The notes under the pieces were generated by a model, which was given only the letters and a program-made list of their open reading frames with translations, was not told where the DNA came from and did no database searches. From Sorex araneus (Eukaryota; Chordata; Mammalia; Eulipotyphla; Soricidae): a stretch of 64,000 nt of DNA. The DNA lies in contig NC_073311.1 in the NCBI RefSeq assembly GCF_027595985.1, forward strand, positions 50,634,463-50,698,462. Direction: 5' to 3'. Both the position numbers and the translations under genes were made by a program. Shown here one piece after another: positions 1-11,600 of the stretch (position 1 is its first letter; each line of letters starts with the position of its first letter).

Positions 1-32
1 CGTATTTCCATCTTTTCCATCTAGTGAAGAAC

Positions 33-214
33 TTTTTTTTTTTGCTTTTTTTGCTTTTTGGGTCACACCTAGCGATGCACAGGGTTTACTCCTGGGTCTG
101 CACTCAGGAATTACTCCTGGTGGTGCTCAGGGAACCATATGGGATGCTGGGAATCGAACCCGGGTCGGTCGCGTGCAAGGCAAATGCCCTACTCACTGTG
201 CTACCGCTCCAGCC
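33..214 (-). mobile_element. Short shrew SINE (tRNA head, no RTE tail)
   Basis: Near-consensus copy with target duplication CTAGTGAAGAAC at 21-32 and 215-226. Confidence 0.92.
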
Positions 215-708
215 CTAGTGAAGAACATTTACACTTTTATTTTATGTGATTTTTTTCTTTAATAGAGGAAATTTAAAATGCATCTAAATTTAGTCAACTT
301 TGAGATGACCAACATTGGGGAATGAATTAAGTATTAGAGGGATGTGTTGCCCACGCAGCTAGAAAAGAGGTAAAGAAATAAATTACAAATAGTTCTCAGG
401 GTATGGGGATGGTGTGAAGTGATTGATATTGCACTGGCCGGTTGGATTCCTGGTACCACTTTTGCTGGCCTGCATATGTCTACAATGGACTGTAGGTTCT
501 TTCCAATAAGATTTTTGATCTCTCTGCAAATATCATTAATCCATTATTAGTTTTTTTTAGATAATAGACACCAAGGAAACAAGTACTTGTTCTCCCTTTT
601 CTTGTGGGTTCAATCAAAGCAATGTGTTGACTCCATGTTCTGTAAATTGGCACAGTGAGAAAAACAGTGTTATTGTTATCAACCTTACAGATTCAAAATA
701 TCCATCAG

Positions 709-873
709 TGGGGCTGGAGTGATAGCACAGCGGGTAGGGCGTTTGCCTTGCACGCGGCTGACCCAGGTTCGATTCCCAGCATCCCATATGGTCCCCTGAG
801 CACCGCCAGGGGTAATTCCTGAATGCAGAGCCAGAAGTTACCCCTGTGCATTGCCGGGTGTGACCCAAAAACC
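709..873 (+). mobile_element. Short shrew SINE (reference copy)
   Basis: Contains A box TAGCACAGCGG and B box GGTTCGATTCC, both matching Pol III promoter consensus. A 14-bp target duplication AAAATATCCATCAG lies at 695-708 and 874-887. This is the clearest example of the short form (head, CACCGCCAGG..GGTGTGACCC body, A-rich tail). Confidence 0.95.
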
Positions 874-1475
874 AAAATATCCATCAGAAATGTATGCTGT
901 ACGGTTCTATTTTCTTAGCCCATTTGAGCCTATGGCCCTTTGTTAGGAGCTGAAAATGTAAAGAAGTCTTGTTCTGCTAAGAAAGAAGTAGGCAAAGAGG
1001 CCCCAACTTCTCCTGTCTCCAGAGAAAGTGCCACGTTACAGAAGGCTTGGCAGCAGAGGGCCCCCACCTCTCCTGTCTTCTACAACGCTATAGTCCCAAC
1101 TCTCATAGCCACGTAGAGTGAGTAACCCACACTGAAGCCTACAGCCTTCCCATCTTCAGACTCTACCCCAGCATGGACCATCTTAAAGACCTCCAAGGCA
1201 GTTCCAAGTTGAGCTTAAAGGGATACTAAAAGGGGTGAAGCCCTATTATTGGTCAAAGGCTTAAAACTTTCCAGAGAAATGCCAACTACAACCCACTCCC
1301 AGCTCCCAAAGTCCCCTCTTTGTTGAGGAAGGTGAGAAAACTAGGGCTCCTTGGATAGTGCTCTCTAGTTGCCCACTCCTATCCTGGAGAATGTTTTTTG
1401 TCCCTTCTTTCAATAGAGTTACTGGGTCTTCAGAGATGACTGGAGCATTTGTCAATTCATTTTCTTTCTTTTTTT

Positions 1476-3440
1476 TTTTTAAGTTTTACTGGATCACCGG
1501 GAATGCAGTTACAAACATGCATGATTGCATTTCAGTCAGACCATGCTCGAGCACCCGTCCCTCCACCAGTGCTCATTTTCCACCACCATTGTTCCCAGTG
1601 TCCCACCCGCCACCCCCACCCCACTCCCTGCCTCTGTGGCAGGTACCATTCTTCTTACTCTCTCTCAAATTTGGGGCATTATGATTTGCAATACAGATAC
1701 TAAGAGGTCCTTGTGTTTGGTCTTGGTCTACTTTCAGCGCACATCTCCCATCCTGGGTGATCCTTCAAATCATTTACTTAGTGGTTCCTTCTTGTCCCAA
1801 CTGCCTTTTCCCCCAGCATGTGGGGCCAGTTTCCAAACCATGGTGTGACCCTCCTGGCCCTTATCTCTACTGTCCTTAGGTGTTAGTATCATATTGTGCT
1901 ACTTTATATTCCAGAAATGAGTGCAGTCATTCTGTCTGTCCTTCTTTCTAATTTCACTTAGCATGATAATCTCCATGTCCACTTATATGCGGATTTCATG
2001 ATTTTATCTCTTCTAACAGCTGCATAGTATTCCACTGTGTAGATGTACCAGGGTTTCTTTAACCAGTCTTCTGTTCTTTGGCACTTGGGTTTTTTCCAGA
2101 TTCTGGCTATTGTATACTGTGCTGCAATAAACATACAAGTGCAGGTGTCATTTCTACTGTATTTTTTTTTTTGCATCTCTGGGATATAATCCCAGGAGTG
2201 GTATTGCTGGGTCATATGGAAGCTCAATTTCTAGTTTTTGGAGGCCTTTTCAATATTGTTTTCTAAAAAGACTGGGTCAATCAGCATTACCATCAACAAT
2301 GAATGAGAGTCCCTTTCTCCCTGCATCTTGTTTTTATTAATATGTGCCAGTTTCGGTGGTGTAAGAAGATGCCTCATTGTTGTTCTTGTTTTTATTAATA
2401 TGTGTCAGTTTCGGTGGTGTAAGAATATAACTCATTGTTGTTTTGATTTGTATCTCCCTGATGATTAGTAATGTATTTTTTCATGTACCTTTTGGCCATT
2501 TCAATTTTTTTTAGATATTTTTATTAGTGAATCACAGTGGGGTACAGTCACAACTTTAGGAACTTTCATGTTTGTATTTGGTTTACATCGCCCACCAGTG
2601 CCCATTCTCCTCTACCAATGTTCCCAGTATCCCTCCCACCACCCCTACCCCCACCCCAGGCCCCATCACCACACCCTACCTCTGTGGCAGAGCATTCCCT
2701 TTTGTTCTTTATCCTGTTGGATGCAATAGAGGTATTGAGTGGCCATTATGTTTGGTCTATAATCTACTTTTGGTACGCAGCTTTCAACCCGAGTGGGTTC
2801 TCCCAACATTCTCTACTAGGTGTTCCCTTCTCTGTCTCTGCTGCCTTTTCCCACAGCATGTGAGACCATTTTTTGTGGAAGTTTCTGTTCATTTCTTCTC
2901 CCCATTTTTTATGAAATTAAAGGTTTTTTTTTCTTGTAAAGTTCTACCAGTATCTTATATATCCTAGATATTAAGCCCCTGTCTGATAGGTATTGGGTGA
3001 ATATTTTTTCCCATTTAGTGGACTCTTCCTGTATTTTATTCACTGTTTCTTTTGAGGTGCAGAAGCTTCTTAGCTTAATATAGTCCCATTGTTTATATTT
3101 GTTTCCATTTGCTTGGTCACTGTTGTTTCATCCTTAAAAGTGCCTTTAGCTTAAATGTCATGGAGGGTTCTTCCTACATTTTCTTCCATGTACCTTATGG
3201 ATTCAGGACTGATATTGAAGTCTTTAACCCATTTTGATCTGACTTTTGTGCTTGGCATTAGACAGAGATCTGAGTTCATTCCTTTGCATGCAACTGTCCT
3301 GTTTTCCCAGCACTGCTTCTTGAAGAGACTTTCCTTGATCCACCTCACATTTCTTACTCCTTTATCAAAGTATTAAGTGATTGTATACTTGAGAGATTGT
3401 GTCAGAATATTCAACTCTCTTCCATTGCTATTCGGGTCTT
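1476..3440 (-). mobile_element. L1 3' region with a nested second L1 3' end
   Basis: Reverse L1. The 3' UTR (CCCTCCACCAGTGCTCATTT) is at 1476-1900, then TTCTGGCTATTGTATACTGT, then ORF2-end sequence to about 3440. A second, younger-looking L1 3' end (about 2505-2880, starting TTAGATATTTTTATTAGTG) interrupts it. A 58-bp unit is tandemly duplicated at about 2327-2440. Confidence 0.8.
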
Positions 3441-3679
3441 GTCAGTTCATTTTCATTTCCTTTCAAGAGCTTGTCTCTTCTCCAACATAGATTTATTTGT
3501 TAAATAACATTCTATCTTTGTTAAAAATTAAGGGCCATACATATGTGCTATTTTCAGAAATCTTAACAGAAATGAAATACAAGAAAGCTTTGTTCCCTTA
3601 ACAGTGTTCCAGGTCAGTACTTGTCCAACCAGGATAGTTGGTTTAATGTTCAGGCAAGGTGACTGTGTTTCCGTTTGGT

Positions 3680-3812
3680 ATTTGAGGTACTGGCGACCTC
3701 AAGGATCACATTTTATAGTGTTCAGGGTGCTGTGTGGTGCTAGGGTATGAACTTAAGTTCCTTTGTCTATGTGACATGTGCCCCAACCACTGAGCTGTTT
3801 CTCCAGCCCCTA
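3680..3812 (-). mobile_element. Degraded SINE
   Basis: GAGCTGTTTCTCCAGCCCC end and a diverged body. Confidence 0.5.
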
Positions 3813-4040
3813 TTTTGTTAGTCTTTCATTATAGCTCCCTTATTTTTAAATTATCTATCATTTAATATAATTTAATGTTTAATATTTATGATTCAGAGGA
3901 ATTCAATCAATATTTAGTGTTTAATATTTGCATATTTAAATATTTAATGGTGTTTGGAGGTGAAACTTATTTACTTCTGTATTAAGTGGAATTTTTTTAA
4001 ATACATTTTTCTTCTCTCCTTTCATACAACAACACAATTA

Positions 4041-4100
4041 TTCGATATGCCAAAAACAGTAACAACAAGTCTCACAATGGAGACATTACTGGTGCCTGCT
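4041..4100 (+). mobile_element. Long SINE 3' fragment
   Basis: TTCGATATGCCAAAAACAGT and ATGGAGACATTACTGGTGCC. Confidence 0.75.
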
Positions 4101-4352
4101 CAAATATTTTCCTATTTGTGATTTTTACGAGATAGGCTCTTTTGGTCTATTTTCCTCTAGAGTAATTATTGAAAGAAAATCTAAAGTTGTGTAAAATCAT
4201 TGACTCATTCATTTATAAAAAACACTGTAACTCATGAGAACAAGTGATTCTAAGAATCACAAAGAAATGTCTCTGAGTTAACAGAAAGAAATGTACTCCA
4301 CCCAGAAAGGAATGTGGTTGAGGAGACAGTGGGATGAGAGTCCTGACAATCA

Positions 4353-4698
4353 CCTCTTGTTTGAGCTCACACACCCTGCCTTGAGAGCAGGAAATATAAA
4401 TCATTAGCTAACACCTGTAATGGGCCCGGCAAAGTGTACGTGATGAATGTGATAACCAGTGTGCATGATATATAATCCACCCTGGAATTTCTGTATAAAT
4501 ATCTCCGTGTGAGAGCTAATAAAATGACCTCCAGCTCCTCCCCCTCTGTGTGGTTCTTTCTCGGTGGCTGTAGGGAGTCTGAGGTGAGCAGAGGGAATGG
4601 GCAGAAACTTCTTCCCTTCCCACTCCCTCTCCGATAGGGAGTAAGTTCGGAGGCTTGGGGGATCATACTCCAGTTTGCCGGGGTCGACTGGCCAGAAC
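4353..4698 (+). mobile_element. LTR-like element with TATA and poly(A) signals
   Basis: A TATAAATA box lies at 4494-4501 and an AATAAA at 4518-4523, followed by TGTGTGGTTCTTTCTCGG (R/U5-like). It is flanked by an 11-bp direct repeat CCTGACAATCA (4342-4352 and 4699-4709), longer than a normal retroviral target duplication, so the exact ends are uncertain. No retroviral genes next to it. Confidence 0.5.
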
Positions 4699-5560
4699 CC
4701 TGACAATCAGGCGTTTTACCTTTCCCCTAATTCCTGAATGCAATGGTAATAGGTCATAGGTTCCTGTGGGAAAAACTGAACGATGGATGAATGAACAGTG
4801 TCAAATGTTGATAGTTATACTAGGGTTCTTCCTCAAATAAATCCTCCTCCTCCTCATGCCAGAGGTTCTGGGTCTGTAAATTCACATCAAGGAATTCATT
4901 GAGGGGCCATTATAGGTCGCATTATAGGTCTAGAACCAGCGAGTGGTGAGGCTGGGCTCAGATGAGAATCTATATCAGATTGCATGACAACGATTTCAGG
5001 GAAAGTCATTTTCACGTCCTCAAACAATGCAATGATGACCATTTAAATAGAGTAACAGAAAAGCCTGCCTGTTGGTGGAGAGGCTGATACTACTGTGGGT
5101 GTAGAGAGACCACTTCTGGTGGAGTTGGGGCCATCCCACCGAGAGTGAGGAGACTTCTCTAACTGGCAACAAAAATGTACTAACATTTAGGGGCTCAATA
5201 TCCCTACACTTATGAGAATCTTCCTCCATGCCCCTATTCCAACTTGCAGCATCTCTTCTTTTCCAAAGCTCTCATTTTAGCAGTAGATATTGCAAGGTCA
5301 AGAGCTCAACTTGCACTGTACTTTGTGCTTGGTTTTTCAGTGATTTCATTCCCATGGTTTGGAAGGTATGAATCTCCTTTAGTGTACACATGTAAATTTG
5401 CTCGTCATTCAAGCAGAGCTTGAGCTCTGATTTGAATTCTGGAAATCATTGTTTCTTTTCACATCTTTGGCAATATTAAGAGAAATCATCCAACCCCATT
5501 ATAGTTACTATCTTTAATAAAAGTCTGTAACTATTATATATGCACTTAACTTTCTGTTTT

Positions 5561-5772
5561 CCTCCCTCCCTCCCTCCCTTCCTCCCTGTCTGCCTCTCTC
5601 CTTCTCTCCCTCTCTCTCTCTCCTCTCCCTCTCTCTCATTTTTTCTTCCTTTCTTCCTTTCATTCCCTCCCGCTGTCTTTGTCACTATCTTTCTTCCTTT
5701 CATTCTTTCGCTGTCTATGTCACTATCTTTCTCCTTCTTTCTTCCTTCCTTTCTTCCTTCCTTCCTTCCTTC

Positions 5773-5836
<64 letters not shown>

Positions 5837-5842
5837 TTTTTC
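5561..5842. repeat. CT-rich microsatellite (CCTC, CTTT, CTTC)
   Basis: About 280 bp pure pyrimidine with some breaks. The long open frames across it are artefacts. Confidence 0.95.
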
Positions 5843-6000
5843 TTTGGTTTGTGGTCTACAGCTGGCAATATTCATGTTATTCCTGGTTCTACATTCATAA
5901 ATCACTCCTGCCAGTGCTTGGGGAATCATATCAGATGCTGGAGATTGAACCTGGGTTCAGTCATGTGCAAGTCCTTACCTTCAGCACTATCTCTATAGCC
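5843..6000 (-). mobile_element. Degraded SINE after a CT microsatellite
   Basis: GATTGAACCTGGGTTCAGTC and a TCTCTATAGCCCCC end. The SINE tail probably seeded the CTTT repeat at 5561-5842. Confidence 0.65.
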
Positions 6001-6646
6001 CCCATTTCCTATTTCTTATAAATGATTCTCTAGGCTTAGCATGTCTCTAATACCAGACATTTCCATGGATTATCAATATTCCCTTAACAACTGAAAAAAT
6101 TACTTATAAACAGACTTAAAACAATTTCAGCACTTCTCTGGTATTGTGTTCAGGGAGGCTTTGAAATCCAACAATCTGAAGATAGTGAGATAGAGATCCA
6201 GGAGAGAGGGTTGTATAATTCCTTCCCAAATCTGAATTCCTAAGAACCAGGAGATCAATGATGTAAGTTCTAGTACCATGAGAAGAAGAGATTGATGATT
6301 CAACTCAAAGGTAGGCAGAAAAAAAGTAAATTCTCCTTTCATCTGCCTCTTTCATTTGTCCCTGAACACACTGAAGTAAGCCTTTCATCCTGAAGAATGT
6401 AATCTGGTTTGTCCACTTGACCAGTTTAAATGCTAAATTTCACCCAGGAATACCCACTGAGATAAAAAAAAAAATGTTTACCCAGATTATTCTGGACACG
6501 TCCAGGACCAAAATAAACTTAGCAAACTGATCACAAAGTGCTTTGAGTCAGACATTGATTTATCTCTAAACTGCCATGTGGAATCATCTAAGTAAAAAAG
6601 AAATTGCTTCACTCATCAATTTTGTGGCTACCAAAAAAAGGGGAGC

Positions 6647-6815
6647 TTGGGCTGGAGTGATAGCACAGCGGGTAGGGCGTTTGCCTTGCATGCGGCCGAC
6701 CCGGGTTCAAATCCCAGCATTCCATATGGTCTCCTGAGCACCGCCAGGAGTAATTCCTGAGTGCAGAGCCAGGAGTAACCCCTGTGCATCGTTTTTGACC
6801 CAAAAACCAAAAAAA
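6647..6815 (+). mobile_element. Short shrew SINE
   Basis: Near-consensus. Target duplication A-rich plus GGGGAGC on both sides. Confidence 0.92.
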
Positions 6816-6822
6816 AAAAAAG

Positions 6823-8606
6823 GGGAGCAGGGGAGCTCATCTGATCAAGATAAAATATTCTACATCCTGACTTCTTGTCTGAAAACTTCTGCCCATCATT
6901 CAGACACAGACAAGTGGGCTTTCCAAGTGTCACCACCAAGGAGCTAACTTGCAGTCATTTCTCTGTTGCATTTATTGATCCCCTCTTCACCTTAGTGGGT
7001 GCAACCTCAGGGCACTCATTTCATCATTAACAACGGTATGACTGCTATCTTTTAATGAACACATGATAATTATATTACAGCATATTTCTTACCGACACAC
7101 CATCATCGTTCAGGTTAGAATTATAAACCCTAAATTGTTTGAGGACACTGAATATTTGACTGGGAGCTTTCTGTGCAGATAAGAATCATTGCTAAGAAAA
7201 AAGGACTTTGAATTTAGGAGTTCTTCATTTAGAGCCTAGTCTTAACCTTTGTTTCTGCTGCATTGTCTACTAAGTATGTCCATCTTAGGGCAGGGGCTGG
7301 TATAGGCAGACAGTAGGGGACTTCCTCTTTAGATATCCTTAGGTAATATTTTGGTTTTATGGCCCTTTGAAATTCTTTGTCTAGGATCCACATACCTGCC
7401 TGCCTGTGTCCAAATGAAGGATGCAATAACAACAGGTGTTACTGTTTGCACATTGGTTGAATAGCGATGAAAGACCAGTGCGGTAGGAACATTGTACACA
7501 GCAGAACTTGGTGATAAAATCGAGCATTAAATTTTAGAAATATTTAATTTGAACCACTGACAAACCAAAAAATCAGCTGAGTATGTTTTATGGAACTCAA
7601 AGAAAGTTTTAGAATTATCTCTAGCAGTTGCTGGGGGTAAAAATTACTAATTGAGATCATGATTATCTGGGGATTTCTTGAGAAGAACATGGAATGGAAA
7701 AGAATGTTCTTTAGGACTAAAGAAAACCTATGTTCAACAGGTACTGACGTGTCAAAGGTAAACAAACAGCGTGGACCCCCAAACTGATCGAACAGGGAAT
7801 GGCCGTGGCAAGCAAGCTTCCAACAAGGCACACAAAAAAAAGTGTTAACATCTCTTCAAGATGGGGAAGCAACAAAATTAAAGAACTCTGGGCTGCTTAC
7901 TCACTTCATGTCCTGGGATGCGGCTGCCAGTTAAGGGAGTCACTTCAGGTTTGACTGTTGTAGATTAACCATCAAGAGAGGATGGGGAATATTAGGACAT
8001 CATGTTACTGTTGTTTGTTTCTTGGGCTACACCCAGCAGTACTGAGTTGTGGGATACATAGTGAGAGGGATGGCATCCAAAGCCCCATGTCTAACAAGCG
8101 CTGTAGCGCTTGGGCACTCATTTAGGCAATTTCACCTCGACTCTAATAGCCAGGTATACCCCAAAGAGGAATGAGTATTTAAATGTTTGAAATACTTTAT
8201 TCTTACTAGTCAGATGCTGATTTTGTTGGTCACTGATTTGGTCTATTTCCTTCCCACACTATTACTACAATATAAAAGACATGGAAGTAGAAAATATGCT
8301 TTTCTTGTTAACTTTATGGGCTCACTTCTTACTACATTTGTTTATTCAATAAATGCTTGTTTAAAATTGTGACACCAAAATGACCAATATTCCAATAAAT
8401 ATAAATTTAGCCAGAAATTAGCTTATCTGTCCCCTGCCTTCACCACCACATCCTGTGTGATTTCCGACGGGCAGTACCTGAGTAAATTTAGACTGCTTTT
8501 GACTTCCATTGCATTTTCTAGTACCTTGTACCCAGGACAAATAGCCAAAGCTGAGGCTATTCTCCACTTTTATTTTAGTATTTGCGGGGCTAATATAGCT
8601 AACGAA
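6823..8606. other. KLRF2 upstream flank, no clear feature
   Basis: No exon or clear repeat apart from a faint SINE-like stretch at 8020-8125. The KLRF2 promoter should lie near 8400-8606, but no convincing TATA box was seen. Confidence 0.5.
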
Positions 8607-8676
8607 ATGGAGAATGAAGATGGTTATATGACATTGGTACGCAGGACTCGTTTCAAATCTGAGCAGAGATCTAAAG
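8607..8676 (+). CDS. KLRF2: KLRF2 coding exon 1 (cytoplasmic tail, hemITAM)
   Basis: Encodes 23 residues plus one base. The start ATG at 8607 gives MENEDGYMTL, the same opening I recall for the human protein. Tyr7 lies in EDGYMTL, a hemITAM-type motif that couples to Syk in this receptor group. The exon ends in AAAG before a consensus GTAAGA donor at 8677 (phase 1). Confidence 0.93.
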
Positions 8677-11600
8677 GTAAGAATATTATTTTCCTTCATT
8701 CAGAAATTAGTCTAAAATCATAGTGTTGATGGGGCTGGAGAAATGCTATGGCAGGAAGTACAGTGCTTTCCTTGCATATGGTCAACCCGTTTTGATCCCT
8801 GGCACCTCCTAGAATCCCCCAACCCGTTTTGATCCCTGGCAGCCCAGAGAATCCCCCACTGTACCCAGTAGTGATCCGTGAGCACAGAGCAAGGAGAGAG
8901 CCCTGAGCACTACTGACTGTGGCCTGAGAACAATAAAATAAAATTAATTGCAATATTCTCTTAGAAATGTTACTGTAGTTGAGCATTTTTAATTTTGAGA
9001 TTTACGTAAATGGTCATCATTTGTCTGAAGTAGGCATATGTTTATAACCTAGGGTCAGAGCAGCGAAAATAAGATAATGCATCATGTCCTCCAGGTTGGA
9101 GCATTCAAAACAGCAATGCGACTGTCAAGTAAAAGAATGAAAGGAGTATTTTTACAGAAATCATTCCTCCTGCAAAAAGAAATGAATTATAGACGCAATG
9201 CTTTGGATGTGATGTCTTTACAAAGGTGCTGATTCTACTCAGGAAATGCCAGTGACATTGGTGAAAGTAAAGTTCTGAGCGTATTCATGTTTTATAGCAC
9301 AAACACTTGTTTTAATGTCCGTGCATGTGTGTTTTACTTTTCACTCCAAAAATGTCATGAGATTGTTGTCCTAGCCCTTGGGAATGAGAGAAGGGAGAAG
9401 TAAAAGAAAGCTTTAGTCATCTAAAGCTTTAGGCCCATTCCATAGGGCCATTTTATCTGGGTCAAGGTGTTTTTTTTTTTTAATATTGGTGAGTCTAACA
9501 AACAACAGACCACAGACTCATGTCTAAACTCAGCCTATATTAAAAATGCCAAAACATTCCTACAGCCATAGTAACCATCTAAATAGAGATGAGATGAGTT
9601 AGATGTTTCTGGTCACAGCTGAAGTACTGTTTGTTTGTTTTTTGACTCTCATTAAGCACCTTCATTTTTTTTTCTTTTTGGGTCACATCTGGCAATGCAC
9701 AGGGGTTACTCCTGACTCTGCATTCAGGAATCACCCCTGGAGGTGCTCAGAGGACCATATGGGATCCTGGGAATCGAACCCGGGTTGGCCGCATGCAAGG
9801 CAAACACCCTACCCGCTGTACTATTGCTCCAGCCCCAAGCACCTTCATTTTTTTAAGGAAAAGATTTTTTTAAAAAACAATGATTAGGGGCTGGAGCGAT
9901 AGCACAGTGGATAGGGCATTTGCCTCGCATGCAGCCAACCCGGGTTTGATTCCCAATATTCCTTATGGTCCCCCAAGCACTGCCAGGAGTGATTGCTGAG
10001 TGCAAAGCCAGGAGAAACCCCTGTGCATCGCTGGGTGTGACCCCCCAAAAGAAAATAAAACAATGTTTAAAAATGAAGTGAGGGTGATAGTACAGTGGGT
10101 AGGGCCTTGCCTTACACGCATCAGATCTGGGTTTGATCCCCACATCCCATATGGTTCCCTGTGTTACACCAGGAGTGACCCCTTAGCTCAGAGTCAAGAG
10201 TAATCCCAGAACACTGCCAGTGTGACCCCGGAACAAAAGAAAAAATTAAAAATAAAAGTCAAGTGAGTCATAAGAAGAAGGTCTGAATGATCTCACTTAT
10301 CTGTGATATACAGAAGGAAAACAGGAGAGAAATGCTGGGGATCAAAGGGGAGACGCCCAGATTGCCCTTAGTCCTTGACCAGAAAACAAGAACAGGGAAA
10401 CACAGAAGCAGAGGGGGAGAGTGGGGAGAAATGGATAGGAGCTAGTAGAGGCAGGAGTGAGGGGACTCAAGAACGTTGGTGGTGTAGAAGTGTGGTAAAT
10501 GTATGTATCTAAACGACAGAGTCAATAATACTGTCAGCATGAGATCCTACCTACAATAATCAAACTAAAAAATATGCCCCAGAGAGAATAAGACTGGGAA
10601 TGGGAGGGGACCTGGGGACAATGGTGGAAAGAAATTGACACTGGTGGTGGAACATTGCATACCTGAAACAAAACTATGAATAAATAGGTAAATCATGGTA
10701 CCTTTATATGAAAATCTTTTATTATAAGAAATTAAAATTTGTATTAAAAGACTAAACAGTCCTTGCAATTGTCTCATGCTCATGGTTCAGTTTCTATCAA
10801 TTTCTCTCAGTATCAGAAAATAAAAGATTCTTTTCATAAGCAAATGATTGTAATATAATGAAAACTAGGATCTTTGGATTTAATGGATTTAGTTGAATCC
10901 TAAACTCCACAGAATCCGTGTGCAGCCTTGTGCACACAACACTTAGCTTCTTAAATCTTAATACTTTTATTCTCATAGAGCAAATGTGTTTTGTGATATT
11001 TTATGTAGATCTTTCACTGCTAAATCTTTTCATAATTTATAAACAACTTTGTGTTAGGCAAATAATGACGTAAAATGGGCATATAAAACAAAGGCTAATT
11101 TCTATTTGAGTTATGATGAAAGAAAGATAAGGTTAGTAGAATGCTAGGCTGTAGTTAGATACATTTCTGTGAGCTTGTTCTCACTTGCCATAAATCTGAT
11201 TTGAGCTCCTGGGCTACTTACTAATAATGGAGCTGCTACTTGGCTAAAAAAGATACTGTCACTAAACCCAAACAGGAAGGTTTCCACCATAATCACTGTT
11301 GCGGGAAGATAGGATGGCATCATGCTGTATTCCTCTGTCTCTTCAAGAGAAAAGAAAAACTCGCTTAGGAGACTCAAGGTGGTGGAAGGCCTGAAATTTA
11401 ATTAAGAAAAAGAAAAGGGAGGAATTGTATGTTTGGGGATGTGACCCAAGTGGGCAGACTCAAGAAATGGGAGGTGCACCCAGTGAGCTCACAGGGGGTT
11501 TTCAGACCACTTTTCATCTTGCCCATGATGCTGCTGTTTGTTTCCTAGAACGGAAGTCTTGGAGTCCAGTGGTTTTAGGGGTGTGTGTGTGTGTGTGTGT

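Noticed and set aside
709-790. tRNA gene
   Set aside because: The SINE head has perfect A and B boxes but no tRNA cloverleaf with aminoacyl stem, and it continues into the SINE body. It is not a functional tRNA.
5476-5998. Long open frames on both strands across 5476-5998
   Set aside because: They are translations of a CT microsatellite (SFFLSFFLS and KERKKERKK repeats), with no start context or splice structure.
1-8606. A CLEC2B ortholog expected upstream of KLRF2
   Set aside because: No splice-flanked lectin exon was found on the minus strand. If present, the gene lies outside the window.
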